Notes: generated by a model not told the origin, from the letters alone. Counted from the stretch's first letter, positions 1-10,500 are shown. The stretch is 64,000 nt of DNA from Paulinella micropora (GCA_009731375.1 BJOX01000247.1:190168-254167); one strand, 5' to 3'. Numbers and translations are program-made.

Positions 1-789
1 CAGGACACTGTTAAGCCCTTCTACTAACAGTGACGTTCAAGCTCGGTTCCTTCCACTCCTGTCGCAAGAAGTGTGAGAAATCACCATTCTGCTTGGCGTA
101 ATCTCAGCACGGACTCCACATCTTCTCGCAAAGCATCTCAGGTGCCCGCAATGACAGATTCAGAATGGTCCACCGGCAGTGTGGGGAAATCCTTGTCTGC
201 AGATGAAGTTGGAAAGCACATGCATGATCATTCATGTTCCCACATGAAAACAGTCGATAAGTAAACGATTATGGAATATAGAGATTTGTTCGGTATGATC
301 TTCGGTCCTGAAAAGTTGGAAATTTCTGCATCAGAGGAAGTGAATCACGTCAATCATCCGCCGCAAGCAAGATCAGAACATAAAAACATAGTACAGGACG
401 ACGAGAGTTTACCTTCGGAATCTTTTCCTGGCGCGGCCGCCCAAGACGTGAAGAACCTCAAGGGTTTTGGACCACAGATGGGACTGGAAACAGCTAACCC
501 TGAAGATAGTACAGGTCGCACAAGAACACAACCAGGGAAGTAATAACACTCCAGAGAGGTAAGCAGGTTACTAAGTGTTCAGTACAGTTTCGACGACGAA
601 AGACTCATGATTCTGAACTAAAATGCTACTGCTGCAAGCGAGCTGGGTATATGTGTTATGAATGTACGTCGAGGTGTGTGCGAACAGATTGCAGAGAGGG
701 AAAGAGAGGTGTAAGACATATATACAGGTAGTGATTGTTCTTTCACTAAAGGCATAACAGCAAGACAGGGAAAGGCAGTTAAGCCTAAG
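1..789. other. No recognised gene; cysteine-cluster ORF tail inside
   Basis: Two short open frames (73-264 and 271-543, plus strand) have no recognisable domain. A third frame, open from about 540 to a TAG at 729-731, encodes a basic stretch followed by eight cysteines, including CYCC and CYEC pairs. That resembles a zinc-binding tail such as those ending some transposases, but the match is too weak to name. It may be the decayed 3' end of a host or transposon gene. Confidence 0.3.
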
Positions 790-1024
790 TGTTAGAACAT
801 ATATCTAAATACTGTTCCTGCACAGAGGTAGCAAGCCGTCCACGGACCGGTTCAAGCTCAGTCACGATTGCATCATACCACAAGCTTTATTGAAAAGGCA
901 CAGACAGAACAACACGGCCCGGCGCGTCCTGAAGGGATGGCTCTACCGACACGCATCCTACAGACCGGCCGGGTCATACTGAATCGGTCCGTTACCGTAT
1001 TAATACAACCTATTGGTATAAACA
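790..1024 (-). repeat. LTR, probably Copia-type
   Basis: The segment starts TGTTAGAAC and ends TATAAACA, so it is bounded by TG...CA. It is repeated almost exactly at 42221-42445. The flanking CTCCCCCTAG at 1025-1034 reads CTAGGGGGAG on the minus strand, a polypurine tract of the kind that precedes a 3' LTR. The LTR would therefore belong to a minus-strand retrotransposon with its interior to the right. No pol coding sequence is visible there, so this is a decayed or solo LTR. Confidence 0.55.
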
Positions 1025-1034
1025 CTCCCCCTAG

Positions 1035-2877
1035 ATCAAGATAACATGATTAACTTGCAAGCAACTTAATTATCGATGATCTCAAAAGGAGTATTAAGTA
1101 CGAACAAGAATTAATGTATGTATGTAAATAAAACTATGTCTGAGGAGTGACTCTACTCTAGGACCTCAAAATAGACTATATATGGATAATGCCCTGTTGC
1201 TGCCTTCCGGCACTAGACAATTAGAGTAATACCAGAAAGTCAACTTGCTCAGTCACTGCCCCGGCCACTAGTGATAGAGACTTAAGTGCTGAAGGTAGAG
1301 GTAATACATTCAGTCATAGTTTCGCACACGACATGGTCTGCCCCGCAAAGACCGGCGATAACTAAGGACTTATGCATTATCCCCCATCGCTTCCTTCAGG
1401 CACGGTTGGGCGTTAATAAGAAAATGAAATCTTATCAAAATCAGAGCATTCGCTCACAATCTAGCGTTAATGACGATCTCGCGATGCTATACTATCCGAC
1501 AACACATATAAGACATCAACAATGTAGTAAGGTGGAAATCATAAAGTCAGTATACGAATTCATGACTATACACAACTAGGAGTTATGTAACGCGGACAAT
1601 GAATATATGATTATCAACGATATAGATGATGTTTATATGTGAGCATGTATAAGGAATACATCGTGATTGCGTAGACGCAATTGTATTTGATATATCAAGA
1701 CGAACTCGACATCTAAAATTACGCATGCAATCCATAAGCAAACACGTGTAGTTCTTAGTAATATGCAAAAAGAAAATATGTGAAATATATACATGTGAGT
1801 AAATAAAGTAGTAGACACGTTAAATAGCGATGTGAATATTTCATTAATTAGTATGAACGGGTAAGTGAATGTAACCCCAACACATAAGTGAAGAGGACAT
1901 TCACCTCTCTCTTTCCATACAATTAACGTAACATAGGTCTACCCGAAACTACCCCGAAGAAGACCCATCCCAAGATGAACTGTCTACAACCTTACACTAA
2001 CTCATCAGGTATATACAGATATATAGAAGAAGTATATATGATAAATGTGTAACATGTATAATATTTTGATAATCTATGTTAGCAATGTATAAGCGTAACA
2101 AGTTGTTCAAACAAACACACAGATGAAGAAACAAATAGGAGTAAACACACAAGCGAGTGTGTATCGAAGTGCAGGTTGATCTCACCCTTAACCCCGCACC
2201 TGTTCAATATATGTGTGGAGTACGGCACAACAGGTGAACAATTAAGACGACGTTATAACAAAGGCAAAGACAGCATCGACATTTATTATATATATCACAG
2301 ACAACACATATAAATGCGGTGGACACGAAGGACAACAAGACAAAGCAGACCTCGGAAATAGACCCGATAATTTGCAAACGCCGAACACAACCCGGAAATA
2401 CGCAAATCCTGAATCTGTTCCGGAAATTGTCTTCAGATCTTGTCCCTCCTGTCCTTGCCCACGATCGCACCTGTCAGTATATACGTAAAGCACCGACCAA
2501 CCGAGAAAGCAAGCAAAGAACTATAATATCGAATGTTTATATCATTTATCAAATATGCGAAAACATGTGTAAAAGACTAGAAAGCATCATGAAAGCAGAG
2601 AAGTACTGATGTAAAGAATGAATCAGATGGGCGGTGAGGCTAGTGTACCTATACCTACCTGAGTAACATCTACAGTCGCAGTCGTCGCCGAGTGACCTAG
2701 ACACACCTTCCACAACTTTCCTGACTTTCATGATATTTTCCCCGTAAATTACCTTTCGTTGGAAATATGTATATGTATATGCATTTAATATGTATATCGA
2801 TATGAATATGCCATAAAGTCTGATCATGCCCTGCCATATCTTAGTCATATACCTGCAGGAATGCACAAGTCATGTGC

Positions 2878-2879
<2 letters not shown>
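1035..2879. other. AT-rich intergenic DNA, nothing recognised
   Basis: The stretch contains only short unrelated open frames without protein-like composition on either strand. If the LTR at 790-1024 is a minus-strand 3' LTR, this could be its decayed 3' untranslated interior. Confidence 0.4.
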
Positions 2880-2910
<31 letters not shown>

Positions 2911-2978
2911 TACATATACATATACATATATATATATGTATATATATATGTATATATATATGTATATATATATAATAT

Positions 2979-3027
<49 letters not shown>

Positions 3028-3066
3028 GTCTCCCCCTTAACCTACGACAACAGTGGTGGAGATGAT

Positions 3067-3157
<91 letters not shown>

Positions 3158-3160
3158 CAT
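2880..3160. repeat. TA and CA microsatellite next to the element end
   Basis: Long (TA)n tracts, partly (TATATG)n, surround a (CA)n tract at 3070-3104. A 20-nt unique island at 3050-3069 (ACAGTGGTGGAGATGATGTA) recurs inverted at 25901-25920, also inside TA microsatellite. The last 16 nt before the viral-like element (3145-3160) recur as an exact inverted copy just outside its other end. Confidence 0.85.
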
Positions 3161-3564
3161 ATTTATCTACAATAGACATGTCCATCTCGTATATCATAAA
3201 ATAAGCCTTAGAAACATATAAAACACACACATGAAGACAGAAAACACACCTATGTTTCACAAAAACACACCTTCGTTTTGACAAAAAAAACGACAAACTA
3301 AGCACACTAAGAGAGATTTGGTCAAAATGACGACAATTTCATATTTTTATTTCATAAAAATATATATTAAACTTCGTTTAAATATGAAATTGTCGTCATT
3401 TTGACCAAATCTCTCTTAGTGTGCTTAGTTTGTCGTTTTTTTGTCAAAACGAAGGTGTGTTTTTGTGAAACATAGGTGTGTTTTCTGTCTTCATGTGTGT
3501 GTTTTATATGTTTCTAAGGCTTATTTTATGATATACGAGATAGACCTGTCTATTAGACATAAAT
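3161..3564. repeat. Left terminal palindrome (candidate hairpin telomere)
   Basis: The arms, about 3174-3346 and 3380-3551, are complementary except for one A/T run-length difference, and weaker symmetry reaches 3161 and 3564. The central 33 nt are not self-complementary along the long axis. Instead they form two small hairpins: one at 3341-3363 with a 10-bp stem and TTC loop, and one at 3367-3381 with a 6-bp stem and TTC loop, extendable past a bulge. The whole can fold as a T, as in parvovirus ITRs, or open as a plain palindrome, as in protelomerase target sites. The start of the recombinase gene lies about 240 bp inside. No function has been tested, so the telomere role is inferred. Confidence 0.8.
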
Positions 3565-3655
3565 GATCATAAAAAGAACATAAGAAATAAAAAGAAAAAG
3601 TCAATAATTAAATATTTTTTTCATATTGAGAAAAAATATAGACCTGTCTAATATA

Positions 3656-3800
3656 CACGGGGGACCATAAAGCAAAACAACGTGAGGACACGAACGCGGG
3701 GACCATAAAGCAAAACAACGCGAGGACACGAACGCGGGGACCATAAAGCAACAACAACACGGGACACGAACGCGGGAACCATAAAGCAAAACAACAACGG
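3656..3800 (+). repeat. 38-bp-class minisatellite upstream of recombinase
   Basis: Four imperfect units of roughly 35-39 bp share the core GGGACCATAAAGCAA...GGACACGAACG. The matching place in the right arm (about 22676-22730) has a shorter, diverged version with only the GGACACGAAC part. The repeat lies between the terminal palindrome and the recombinase start and may include its promoter. Confidence 0.8.
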
Positions 3801-3806
3801 GGCAGA

Positions 3807-5191
3807 ATGTGGAACGAAAACGACAGAAAATTTATCAAACAATTGAACATAGCAGACACAGATGAAAAAATATATGATGTCGTATCAAACTTTTTTACAA
3901 GTGATGCGAAGCCGTCAAAGGCCTTTCATAATGCTATTTTTTATTGTTTAGTAAAACGACAACAGAGGACGAATTATTAAAAGCGATGCCAATTGTTTAT
4001 TCAAAATACGCCATTATTTATCCGAATACAACTTCAAGGAGACAGAGATTAAGCGAAGTGAGAACAAAAACAATAAAACCAAATCAAAGCAAGAAAGTTT
4101 ATGAAATGAGTAAATTGGACAAATATTTCAATATCAACGAAGATGAGCGAATTGAAATTGTTGAGGGGTATAAAAAAGATGTCAAAGCAAAAAACGAACA
4201 AAAAATACAGATAGATGTAAGGGAGGTAATGGCGAAAATGAATGAAATGATTTTGAGCAATGACCCTTATATGAAACTATTGGCTTTAATGTTAGCAATA
4301 GGGGCGCGACCCGTTGAGATATTTGATAAAAACACTTATGAATTAATACCCGACAAACCGAGTTGGTTGAGAGTGGATAATTTAGCAAAAAAGAGAGAGG
4401 GGCAAAAAAAGAATTGGACCGAGAGGCCAGTTGTTTTATTTACTCCTTCTTTTGTTATTGAACAAGTAAATTCAATAAGGAACTACTTCAAGAAAAAGAA
4501 AGCAATAATAATCAACGACGACGGACAACTAGCGAAAGACAAAAACAATGAACTAAACAAACGAATAATTAAAGTGTTTCCTTGGTTGGCAGACTATAAA
4601 CAAAGGTCTTCAATGTTGCGAAAATTATATGCGAGTTTGTCATATACGAATTTTGCTAATCCGAAAACAACAAATTTTAATACTTGGGTCTCTAATGTGT
4701 TGGGACATGGTGATATGCTTACGAGTTTTTCTTATAGTTGGGTGAATGTTGCGGACCCCCGTGAAATGATGGAAGAAGGAATAAAAACTGAGTTGGAAGA
4801 ATTGAGACGGAAAATTGATTTATGTATGAGTGTCAAAGGGGCCGAAAATGAAAGCGAAAACGAGGGCGACGACGGCAAATACAAACCCTTAGGCAAAAAA
4901 GCAAGCCGTGAGGACAAGTATGAGTTATTAAACAAAATTTGGAATGACTACGGCGGAAAAATAACTAATACAACACTTAGAAAAAAAAGCGGAATTGGGG
5001 CTGTTATTGTGAATGAGTTTGTAATGAGTAAAAAGGAAACCACGACGGAGGAAGCAAAGCAACACGAAGCAAAGCAACCCGAAGCAAAGCAAACTGAGAA
5101 AAAGAAAGCGAGTTATAAACTCATAGACGAAAACGGGGTAAGCCAACCAATAAGACGGAGTAGCCGATTGAAAAAAAAAGAAATGCATTGA
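3807..5191 (+). pseudogene. Tyrosine recombinase, telomere-resolvase-like, left copy (frameshifted)
   Basis: The protein would cut and rejoin DNA through a tyrosine, probably at the adjacent terminal palindrome. The frame opens at ATG 3807 and one G missing near 3940, compared with the right copy, shifts it. The remaining 415 codons from 3944 hold the catalytic core: an arginine in GARPVEIFD (122), lysines in LAKKR (149-150), an arginine in MLRKLYASL (226), LGHGD (histidine 255) and SFSYSW (tyrosine 264, nine residues after the histidine). The GARPxEI box and the long insert before the second box fit telomere resolvases better than ordinary integrases. Family membership as a tyrosine recombinase is firm; the resolvase subclass is inferred. 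The C-terminus (about 325-365) looks helix-turn-helix-like and ends in a basic tail. A conserved hairpin follows the stop. Confidence 0.75.
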
Positions 5192-5200
5192 ATAAAATCG

Positions 5201-5228
5201 GTCAATAGTTTGCTATTGACATTTGTCC
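5201..5228 (+). terminator. Conserved 3' hairpin after recombinase, left
   Basis: GTCAATAG and CTATTGAC pair around a TTTG loop and are followed by ATTTGTCC. It lies nine bases after the recombinase stop codon. The same structure occurs after the right copy and, with a compensatory A-T pair, after the gene at 13161-13535. It probably marks transcript 3' ends. Confidence 0.6.
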
Positions 5229-5382
5229 AAGGGACTAAATCTCTTTGAATAATGGGTTTTTTGTTTTTTGTTTTGTTTCTTTTTTCTGTTTCTTTTTTCT
5301 GATTAAAACTTTTAAAAATTCAATTAAATTTTTTGGTGTGTTGAAAAACACATAAATATTTTAGTGTGTTGAAAAACACACA

Positions 5383-5889
5383 TTAGACGGCCAACGAAGA
5401 CGCGGAGACCTCCATTAGTGTGGGTAGGGGATTGCTGGGAGGAATTGCTTGGACAACTCTGTTTAAAGCATCGTCAAATAATACGCCACTCGTAATAAGT
5501 TGATAAACCCGTTTATATTGTTGCTCGTTGAAGCCCGCTATTTTCCTGTGTCCCCCCTGCTGTATCCACTGCTTAAACTTTTTGGTCTCCGTCGTAATTT
5601 TCTCCTGCTTGAGTTCCAAAATTCTAACGAAATCAATATCCTCTGTAATTTCTTTTGCCTCTCTCAATTTCTGCCGTAGGGCTTTAACTTCTTGCTCTTT
5701 TTTCGTTCTCGCTTTCTTCAAAGAAATAATTCGGTGAGACAAGGCTTTAATTTCCCCCTCGGTCTTGTCAAGTGAGGCCCTTATTTCATCAACATTATTG
5801 CTTAATTTTTTTCGTCGCTTAATTCGTCGTTCAACTTCGGCATCCGTCTCTGGGGCGCTTCGTGAGACAATACTACGGCTGTCGCTCAT
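5383..5889 (-). CDS. Coiled-coil protein, 168 aa, left copy
   Basis: No enzyme domain is recognised. Residues about 18-115 are almost entirely charged heptad-like helix rich in Lys, Glu, Arg and Leu, predicted to form a long coiled coil. The C-terminal ~50 residues (from IAGFNEQQYKRVYQLI) look globular and helical. I chose the ATG at 5889 because the protein is conserved with the right copy from MSDSRS, while the upstream sequence is not. An imperfect palindrome lies 37 nt upstream. The gene faces the recombinase tail to tail. A DNA-binding or scaffold role is possible, but nothing in the sequence settles it. Confidence 0.75.
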   Translation of the reverse strand: MSDSRSIVSRSAPETDAEVERRIKRRKKLSNNVDEIRASLDKTEGEIKALSHRIISLKKARTKKEQEVKALRQKLREAKEITEDIDFVRILELKQEKITTETKKFKQWIQQGGHRKIAGFNEQQYKRVYQLITSGVLFDDALNRVVQAIPPSNPLPTLMEVSASSLAV

Positions 5890-5925
5890 AGTGCGTGTTT
5901 GGTCTTCTTTTTGCTTTGGACAAAA

Positions 5926-5949
5926 GGACAAAAGTGATCACCTTTGTCC
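5926..5949. promoter_or_regulatory. GGACAAA inverted repeat upstream of coiled-coil gene, left
   Basis: GGACAAA and TTTGTCC flank a GTGATCAC core, making a 24-bp palindrome with one mismatch pair. It lies about 37 nt upstream of the start codon and recurs at 20537-20560. It is a likely dimeric protein binding site. The same half-site ends the 3' hairpins, so the two signals may share a factor. Confidence 0.5.
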
Positions 5950-6060
5950 AAAATTGGTTGCGCGGGTTTCGGCCCTTAATTGGTGTATCGGTCTGGACTA
6001 ACGAAAAAAAATAGTTGTAGGGGCTGTTTCCTTGGTCCCGTCTAACAAATTTATTATAAT

Positions 6061-6441
6061 TTATTTTGCGGTCGTGGTGGCACTCGTAATTATCCCGTCA
6101 ATAGCGGGCTTTATGTTGGACATGTAGGAATTTAAGACATTTTCATATTCTTCAATCGTTGCTTTAGATATTTCATTCGTTGGCAATCGTTGAAGATTGT
6201 CTTTTATTTTGATTAATTGTGTGTATGTGTCGGGGGTTGTCGCTGTTAGATAGTTCTTGATTTGAGAAATATTTTGAAATGTTTCTTCTGTGGTTGTTGG
6301 TGTTGTTAAAAGGCCATTTAAGCATTCGTTCAAAGCCTTCACAAATTTTAATGTGTCGTGTGTGGTGTGTGTGCGGGCTGTGTGGATTACTAAATCAATT
6401 TTAGATTTAAAGACTGCATCACATACACGACAATTAAACAT
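6061..6441 (-). CDS. C2H2 zinc-finger protein, 126 aa, left copy
   Basis: The N-terminus has a classical C2H2 finger, with cysteines 4 and 7 and histidines 20 and 25 (Cx2C-x12-Hx4H). The remaining ~100 residues are helical and threonine-rich with no known domain. It is very similar to the right copy at 20044-20424. A nucleic-acid-binding role is likely from the finger. Target and partner are unknown. It follows the small gene at 6490-6832 on the same strand. Confidence 0.75.
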   Translation of the reverse strand: MFNCRVCDAVFKSKIDLVIHTARTHTTHDTLKFVKALNECLNGLLTTPTTTEETFQNISQIKNYLTATTPDTYTQLIKIKDNLQRLPTNEISKATIEEYENVLNSYMSNIKPAIDGIITSATTTAK

Positions 6442-6489
6442 CTCTTATAATTATGTATTATTTTTTTTCAAACAAGTCATTCGTAATTA

Positions 6490-6832
6490 TCACATTCGAT
6501 TGTCAAATGTATGTTCAATTTGTAAAGCCATTTGTTTTAATCTATCAATACTTTTTTAATACAATAATTCATCAATTATTGGTTTATGATAGCGGNNNNN
6601 NNNNNTTTCGATTGTCAAATGTATGTTCAATTTGTAAAGCCATTTGTTTTAATCTATCAATACTTTTTTTATACAATAATTCATCAATTATTGGTTTATG
6701 ATAGCGGTTTAAATATTTATAAAGTGCGTCAATCGTTTGACACGGGATTAAACCCTTATGTTCGTGAAGTCGTCGCGTATTGACAATATTCATCAAATAT
6801 ACCAATTGGTCAAGATTGTCAATAAAAGACAT
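6490..6832 (-). CDS. Small helical protein, left copy, interrupted by assembly gap
   Basis: The intact right copy (19764-19994, 76 aa) starts MSFIDNLDQLVYLMNIVN and is all helical with no recognised domain. Here the same sequence runs from ATG 6832 into a 10-N block at 6596-6605. Beyond the block about 100 bp of the same coding sequence appear a second time before the stop at 6490-6492. The coding sequence is probably complete in the real genome. Confidence 0.6.
6497..6707. other. Duplicated contig end around a 10-N gap
   Basis: The ~100 bp at 6497-6595 are repeated almost exactly at 6609-6707, on either side of ten Ns. The right arm has the sequence once. This is most simply an unmerged overlap between two contigs rather than a biological duplication. 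Confidence 0.85.
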
Positions 6833-6839
6833 TGTATAA

Positions 6840-7061
6840 TTAAGGGTCTTCAATAACAAACGCATTTAAACATTTCTTAGAGCAAAATATCGCGGTTTCA
6901 TACATTAGCCCCGTATCACATATACGATAAATAATGAAGAAAGCAAACGATAAACCACAACAATCGCATAAATCGGAGTTATGATACACGATATCCCCGT
7001 ATATAAAACTCTCTATGTAATCCCGTAGTTCGGTCGGCAGTCGTTTGATAATGTCGGTCAT
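6840..7061 (-). CDS. F-box-like/FCS-finger small protein, 73 aa, left copy
   Basis: The N-terminus (residues 4-22, IIKRLPTELRDYIESFIYG) has the LPxEL...I..F pattern of F-box-like motifs seen in large DNA viruses. A Cx2C pair (32 and 35) and a later FCSKKC pair match an FCS/TRASH-type zinc finger. The right copy has three extra residues (NEP) in the middle. An adaptor or DNA-binding role is possible. The stop is eight bases from the start of the next gene on the same strand, at 6832. Confidence 0.65.
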   Translation of the reverse strand: MTDIIKRLPTELRDYIESFIYGDIVYHNSDLCDCCGLSFAFFIIYRICDTGLMYETAIFCSKKCLNAFVIEDP

Positions 7062-7310
7062 TTATCGGGGCAGTCGGGACGCGGTGGTGTATATGTTATT
7101 ATCCTTCGGTTAATTGTATTCTTTTTTCTTTTTTTGAAAGAGAGAGAGAAAAAAATATATAATATCCATGTGAAACAAGAAGGAATGATTAAAAAAAAAA
7201 AAGTTATAACCCCCCAACGGATTGAAGAAATAAGAAAAAAAGATATATGAATGACAAACCACCAAACAAAAAGGAAGCAACAAAACATAAAAAAGAAGCC
7301 AAAAAAGGGC

Positions 7311-7442
7311 GGGCAAAAAATGACCTTAATAAGTCAAATCCTGCCCAAAAAAATTTATAAAATCCATATAAAAAATGGATTTCAATTGGAAATTTAAAAA
7401 AAATCGGGCAAAAATTGACCTTATAAGTTCAAATCCTGCCCG
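7311..7442. promoter_or_regulatory. Tandem double-hairpin modules, left
   Basis: Two modules (7311-7346 and 7405-7442) each have an outer stem GGGCA/TGCCC and a separate inner stem around GACCTTATAAGT, joined by short A-rich internal loops. Between them is a simple hairpin AAATCCAT/ATGGATTT at 7360-7382. The inner stems differ in sequence between modules but still pair. Both arms keep them. They could be 3'-end or regulatory RNA structures. Confidence 0.5.
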
Positions 7443-7521
7443 CCACTTTAAGCCTTATTAACATAAAATAAGCCTTCATATTAATCATAAAAAATATGTA
7501 TCTATAAAAAATCATATATCC

Positions 7522-7536
7522 TTAACTCGCGGGGCT
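7522..7536 (-). terminator. AGCCCCGCGAGTTAA 3' motif, left primase
   Basis: On the minus strand AGCCCCGCGAGTTAA begins three bases after the primase stop codon. The same motif follows the right primase (19054-19068), and with one change it overlaps the stop of the gene at 12080-12358. It may be a 3'-processing signal. Confidence 0.4.
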
Positions 7537-7539
7537 GTA

Positions 7540-10500
7540 TTAACTTATTTTATAAATCGTTGTTTTGGTTGTATGGTTTTTTTTATACCCCATAATAACA
7601 TTCCTAAATAATCGTTGTCGGCCGTCAATAAGCGGTGGGTATTTTTCCTTACAATAGCCCCTTAAATCGGGGTGATTTTTTATTTTGTCCGCAACAAATT
7701 TATTATTATGAATTCGCCTGTCTCGTTTGGACATATTATCGTATAAGTCGCCCAGTTTAAATTCCGCGCACACGTCTTGAATTTGTATGAATTCTTTGTC
7801 TCCCGCTTTTTCATACAACTCATTAAACCACATCATAAAGTCGTCGCAGTTTCTTAAGTAGTATGAAGAAGCCTTTAACACTATTTCGGGGGTCTCAATT
7901 AAGTTATAGCCTTGTTCAACAAAGTTATTAAACGATTTCGTCAAAATATGAAACAATGATAATTTATAATCGTTAATAAATTCAATAGTTTCATAATATG
8001 GATTAGCCTCGTATATATTGGTCAAATCCGTCAATTTAGTCATTTCTTCTTTTGATTTAAACAATGTCGGAAATGGAATTACACGCAACCTTCGGACACA
8101 TCCGCCGTCTAAATGGTCAATTAATGGAATGTCATTCGCTAACATAAACAATGTGCCCACATTCCTTTTTTCCGTGTTTTTTTCATACAATCCGCGGGCC
8201 ACAATAGTGTCAGTCCCCGTCAGAGTTTTAATTGAAGACCCTATCAGATTTTTCTTCGCACTCGGTTCAACAAATACACACGCCCGTTTGTTGTGTAAAT
8301 TCGCCAAGCCTTGGTTCAAATCGCTTTCTTTTGCTTCTTTTGTTATAATGTTGATATGAGCATTAATGTAATATTCGCCCAACATCCCACGATATAATTT
8401 CGTCATTAAAGTATCCTTACCATTACCGCCAGACCCCGTCAGAATAAAGAAATATTGGAGTTGTTGCCCATATAGCCCCGTCGCCATTGCTTGAAGTAGA
8501 TATTCGCGCACATCGTCATAAGGCATAACTTTTTTCAGAAAATCTCGCAGATTGGTAATTGCTTCATCGTTCGGCGGTTTGTAATTATAACCCACACTCA
8601 TACAAACATAATCATCGGGCTCACCATTGCGGAATTCACCTTTTACAAGGTCATACACACCATTATTAAATCCCACCAAATTTGAAGTAATATCAAATGG
8701 ATTTTTTTAAACCGCATATTTCGCTTTTAAGCATTTCACGACACCGCCACGCGGGCTATGGTTCCTTAGTTTAATTATCATTTGCTTTTGCTTTTTCTTA
8801 TACATTTTAATGTTTTCATCGCGTTGCTTTATTTTTCCCTCGTCGGTCTCTTGTTGTTTTTCTTTAATCGCAACACTAATGAGAGCATCGGTAAATATCA
8901 TCATTTCATTAAATACGATTGACCCCAGAAAGTTATGAAATATATCATTGTCTCCCGCGTCCCATAAGTGCGCATTCGGTGGAAACTCATACACCGCATT
9001 ATTGAAGCAGATAAACCTATTTTTATATTTCGCGTAGATAAATTCCGCATAATCATCGTCATTACCATCCATAAAGGCTTTTGATTTTTCGCGGTCATAA
9101 TTGCCATTGTCAGTTGCTACGGGTTCGGGTTCGGGTTCGGGTTTGGCTACGGCTACAGGTTCAACGGCCACGGCTACAGGTTCGGCCACGGGTTCGGCTT
9201 CTTTGGCTTTCTTAATTAGTTTTTCAAGATAATCAACGGCTTTATATGATTGCCTCTTATGTTCATATCCGTTTTCTTTAGCCCAGTATAACAATGAGCC
9301 GTATTTTAATAATCCCTTTGTTCCAGCATTCCACATTTCAATAATGTCGTCATCACCCGTAAATTTATCGCTTTGTTTTGAAAATTCAACTCCCAACGAT
9401 AAACCAACATCTTTATTGATTGTTTCGTGTTTCAAAGCCTCGCAAGCCTCCGCGGTCCACCGGATTGCCCAGAGCACTTTTTGCCAATCGGTATAATTAT
9501 CAGCCATAATAGCGGGTATCCATTTCACAACCTCCTTCAATTCGTCAGCGGACGCGGGCAAATCTTTCAATATGATACTTGAAAAATCAAAGCAGTCGCC
9601 ATCGGTGATTTTGTTGTTGTCGGTCGGTGGAATGTCCAACACTTCAAAAGACGCTTCTTCAATCCCGCACACCATGACACACGTCGCCTCGTATATCATC
9701 CGTATTAGCCATTGCGGGGGATTAATCGGCGGATATTTGTCGGGTCGCATTTTCCACTCATACATTTTGCCAGACTTATGAATTGAAGGCGGTAATGTTA
9801 TTTTTCCCCAATCGTTTTTCAAATCCCAGTCCAATTTGAATTCTTGGTATTCGTCATTATCATCTCCTTTTAATCGCATTGTTGGAAATTGTACCATATT
9901 TTTGACATTGGACAAATACGGAAGGAAGACATGATAACCACCCCCGCCAGTTATCGCACGCGGGGCCATTTTAATGAATGTTTTTGTTTCTTCATCCGTT
10001 TTGCCAAAGAAGCATAACATCGCTTTGAAAATTTCAACAGAAGTAAATTTAAGGTCTTTGACGGGTTTATTATCAATATCTAACACAAAGACATTTGAAA
10101 ATATACCAGTTCGCATCCCAATGTTTTCGCCTTGCTTAAATTTCCATGGCTTGTTGAAGTCCGCGTCATATTTACGGCCAATTTTTCCCATTGGTATCCC
10201 CGTCGGTTTTCCCTTGGTCAATACAATTTTCTCTCGCACAATGGAATAATTGAGAGTGTCATAAAGTTCCGCGTATTCCCTCACTTTTTCACAATGTCGC
10301 GGGCCATGGTCCCACGGGTTTCCTTTTTCGTCGTTCGTTGCTTTGAATTCATAGACGGCGGGCGCCTTGGTTCCCGTAGTGGTTCCCGCGTTCGTGGTCA
10401 TGGTCATTGTTGTGGTCTCGCTCATATCTTCAACTCTTATTATATTGTTGTTCGGCATTTCTTTAATAGATAATTCCCATATCTTTGTAAGGTCTGGAAG

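Larger units (their letters stand above)
7062..7539. other. Spacer with hairpin modules, left arm
   Basis: The spacer separates the 3' end of the primase gene from the start of the F-box-like gene. A hydrophobic frame at 7110-7316 (minus) exists in both arms but changes frame in T-runs, so I do not call it a gene. The hairpins and the 3' motif are listed separately. Confidence 0.5.

Noticed and set aside
7110-7316. Hydrophobic membrane protein between hairpins and F-box-like gene (also 19275-19529)
   Set aside because: The two arms change frame relative to each other in T-runs and the composition follows from poly-T/A, so protein-level conservation is not supported.
7405-7442. tRNA gene in the double-hairpin modules
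   Set aside because: The T-loop-like GTTCAAATCC and an acceptor-like stem are present, but there is no T-stem, D-arm or anticodon arm, and the module is only 38 nt.
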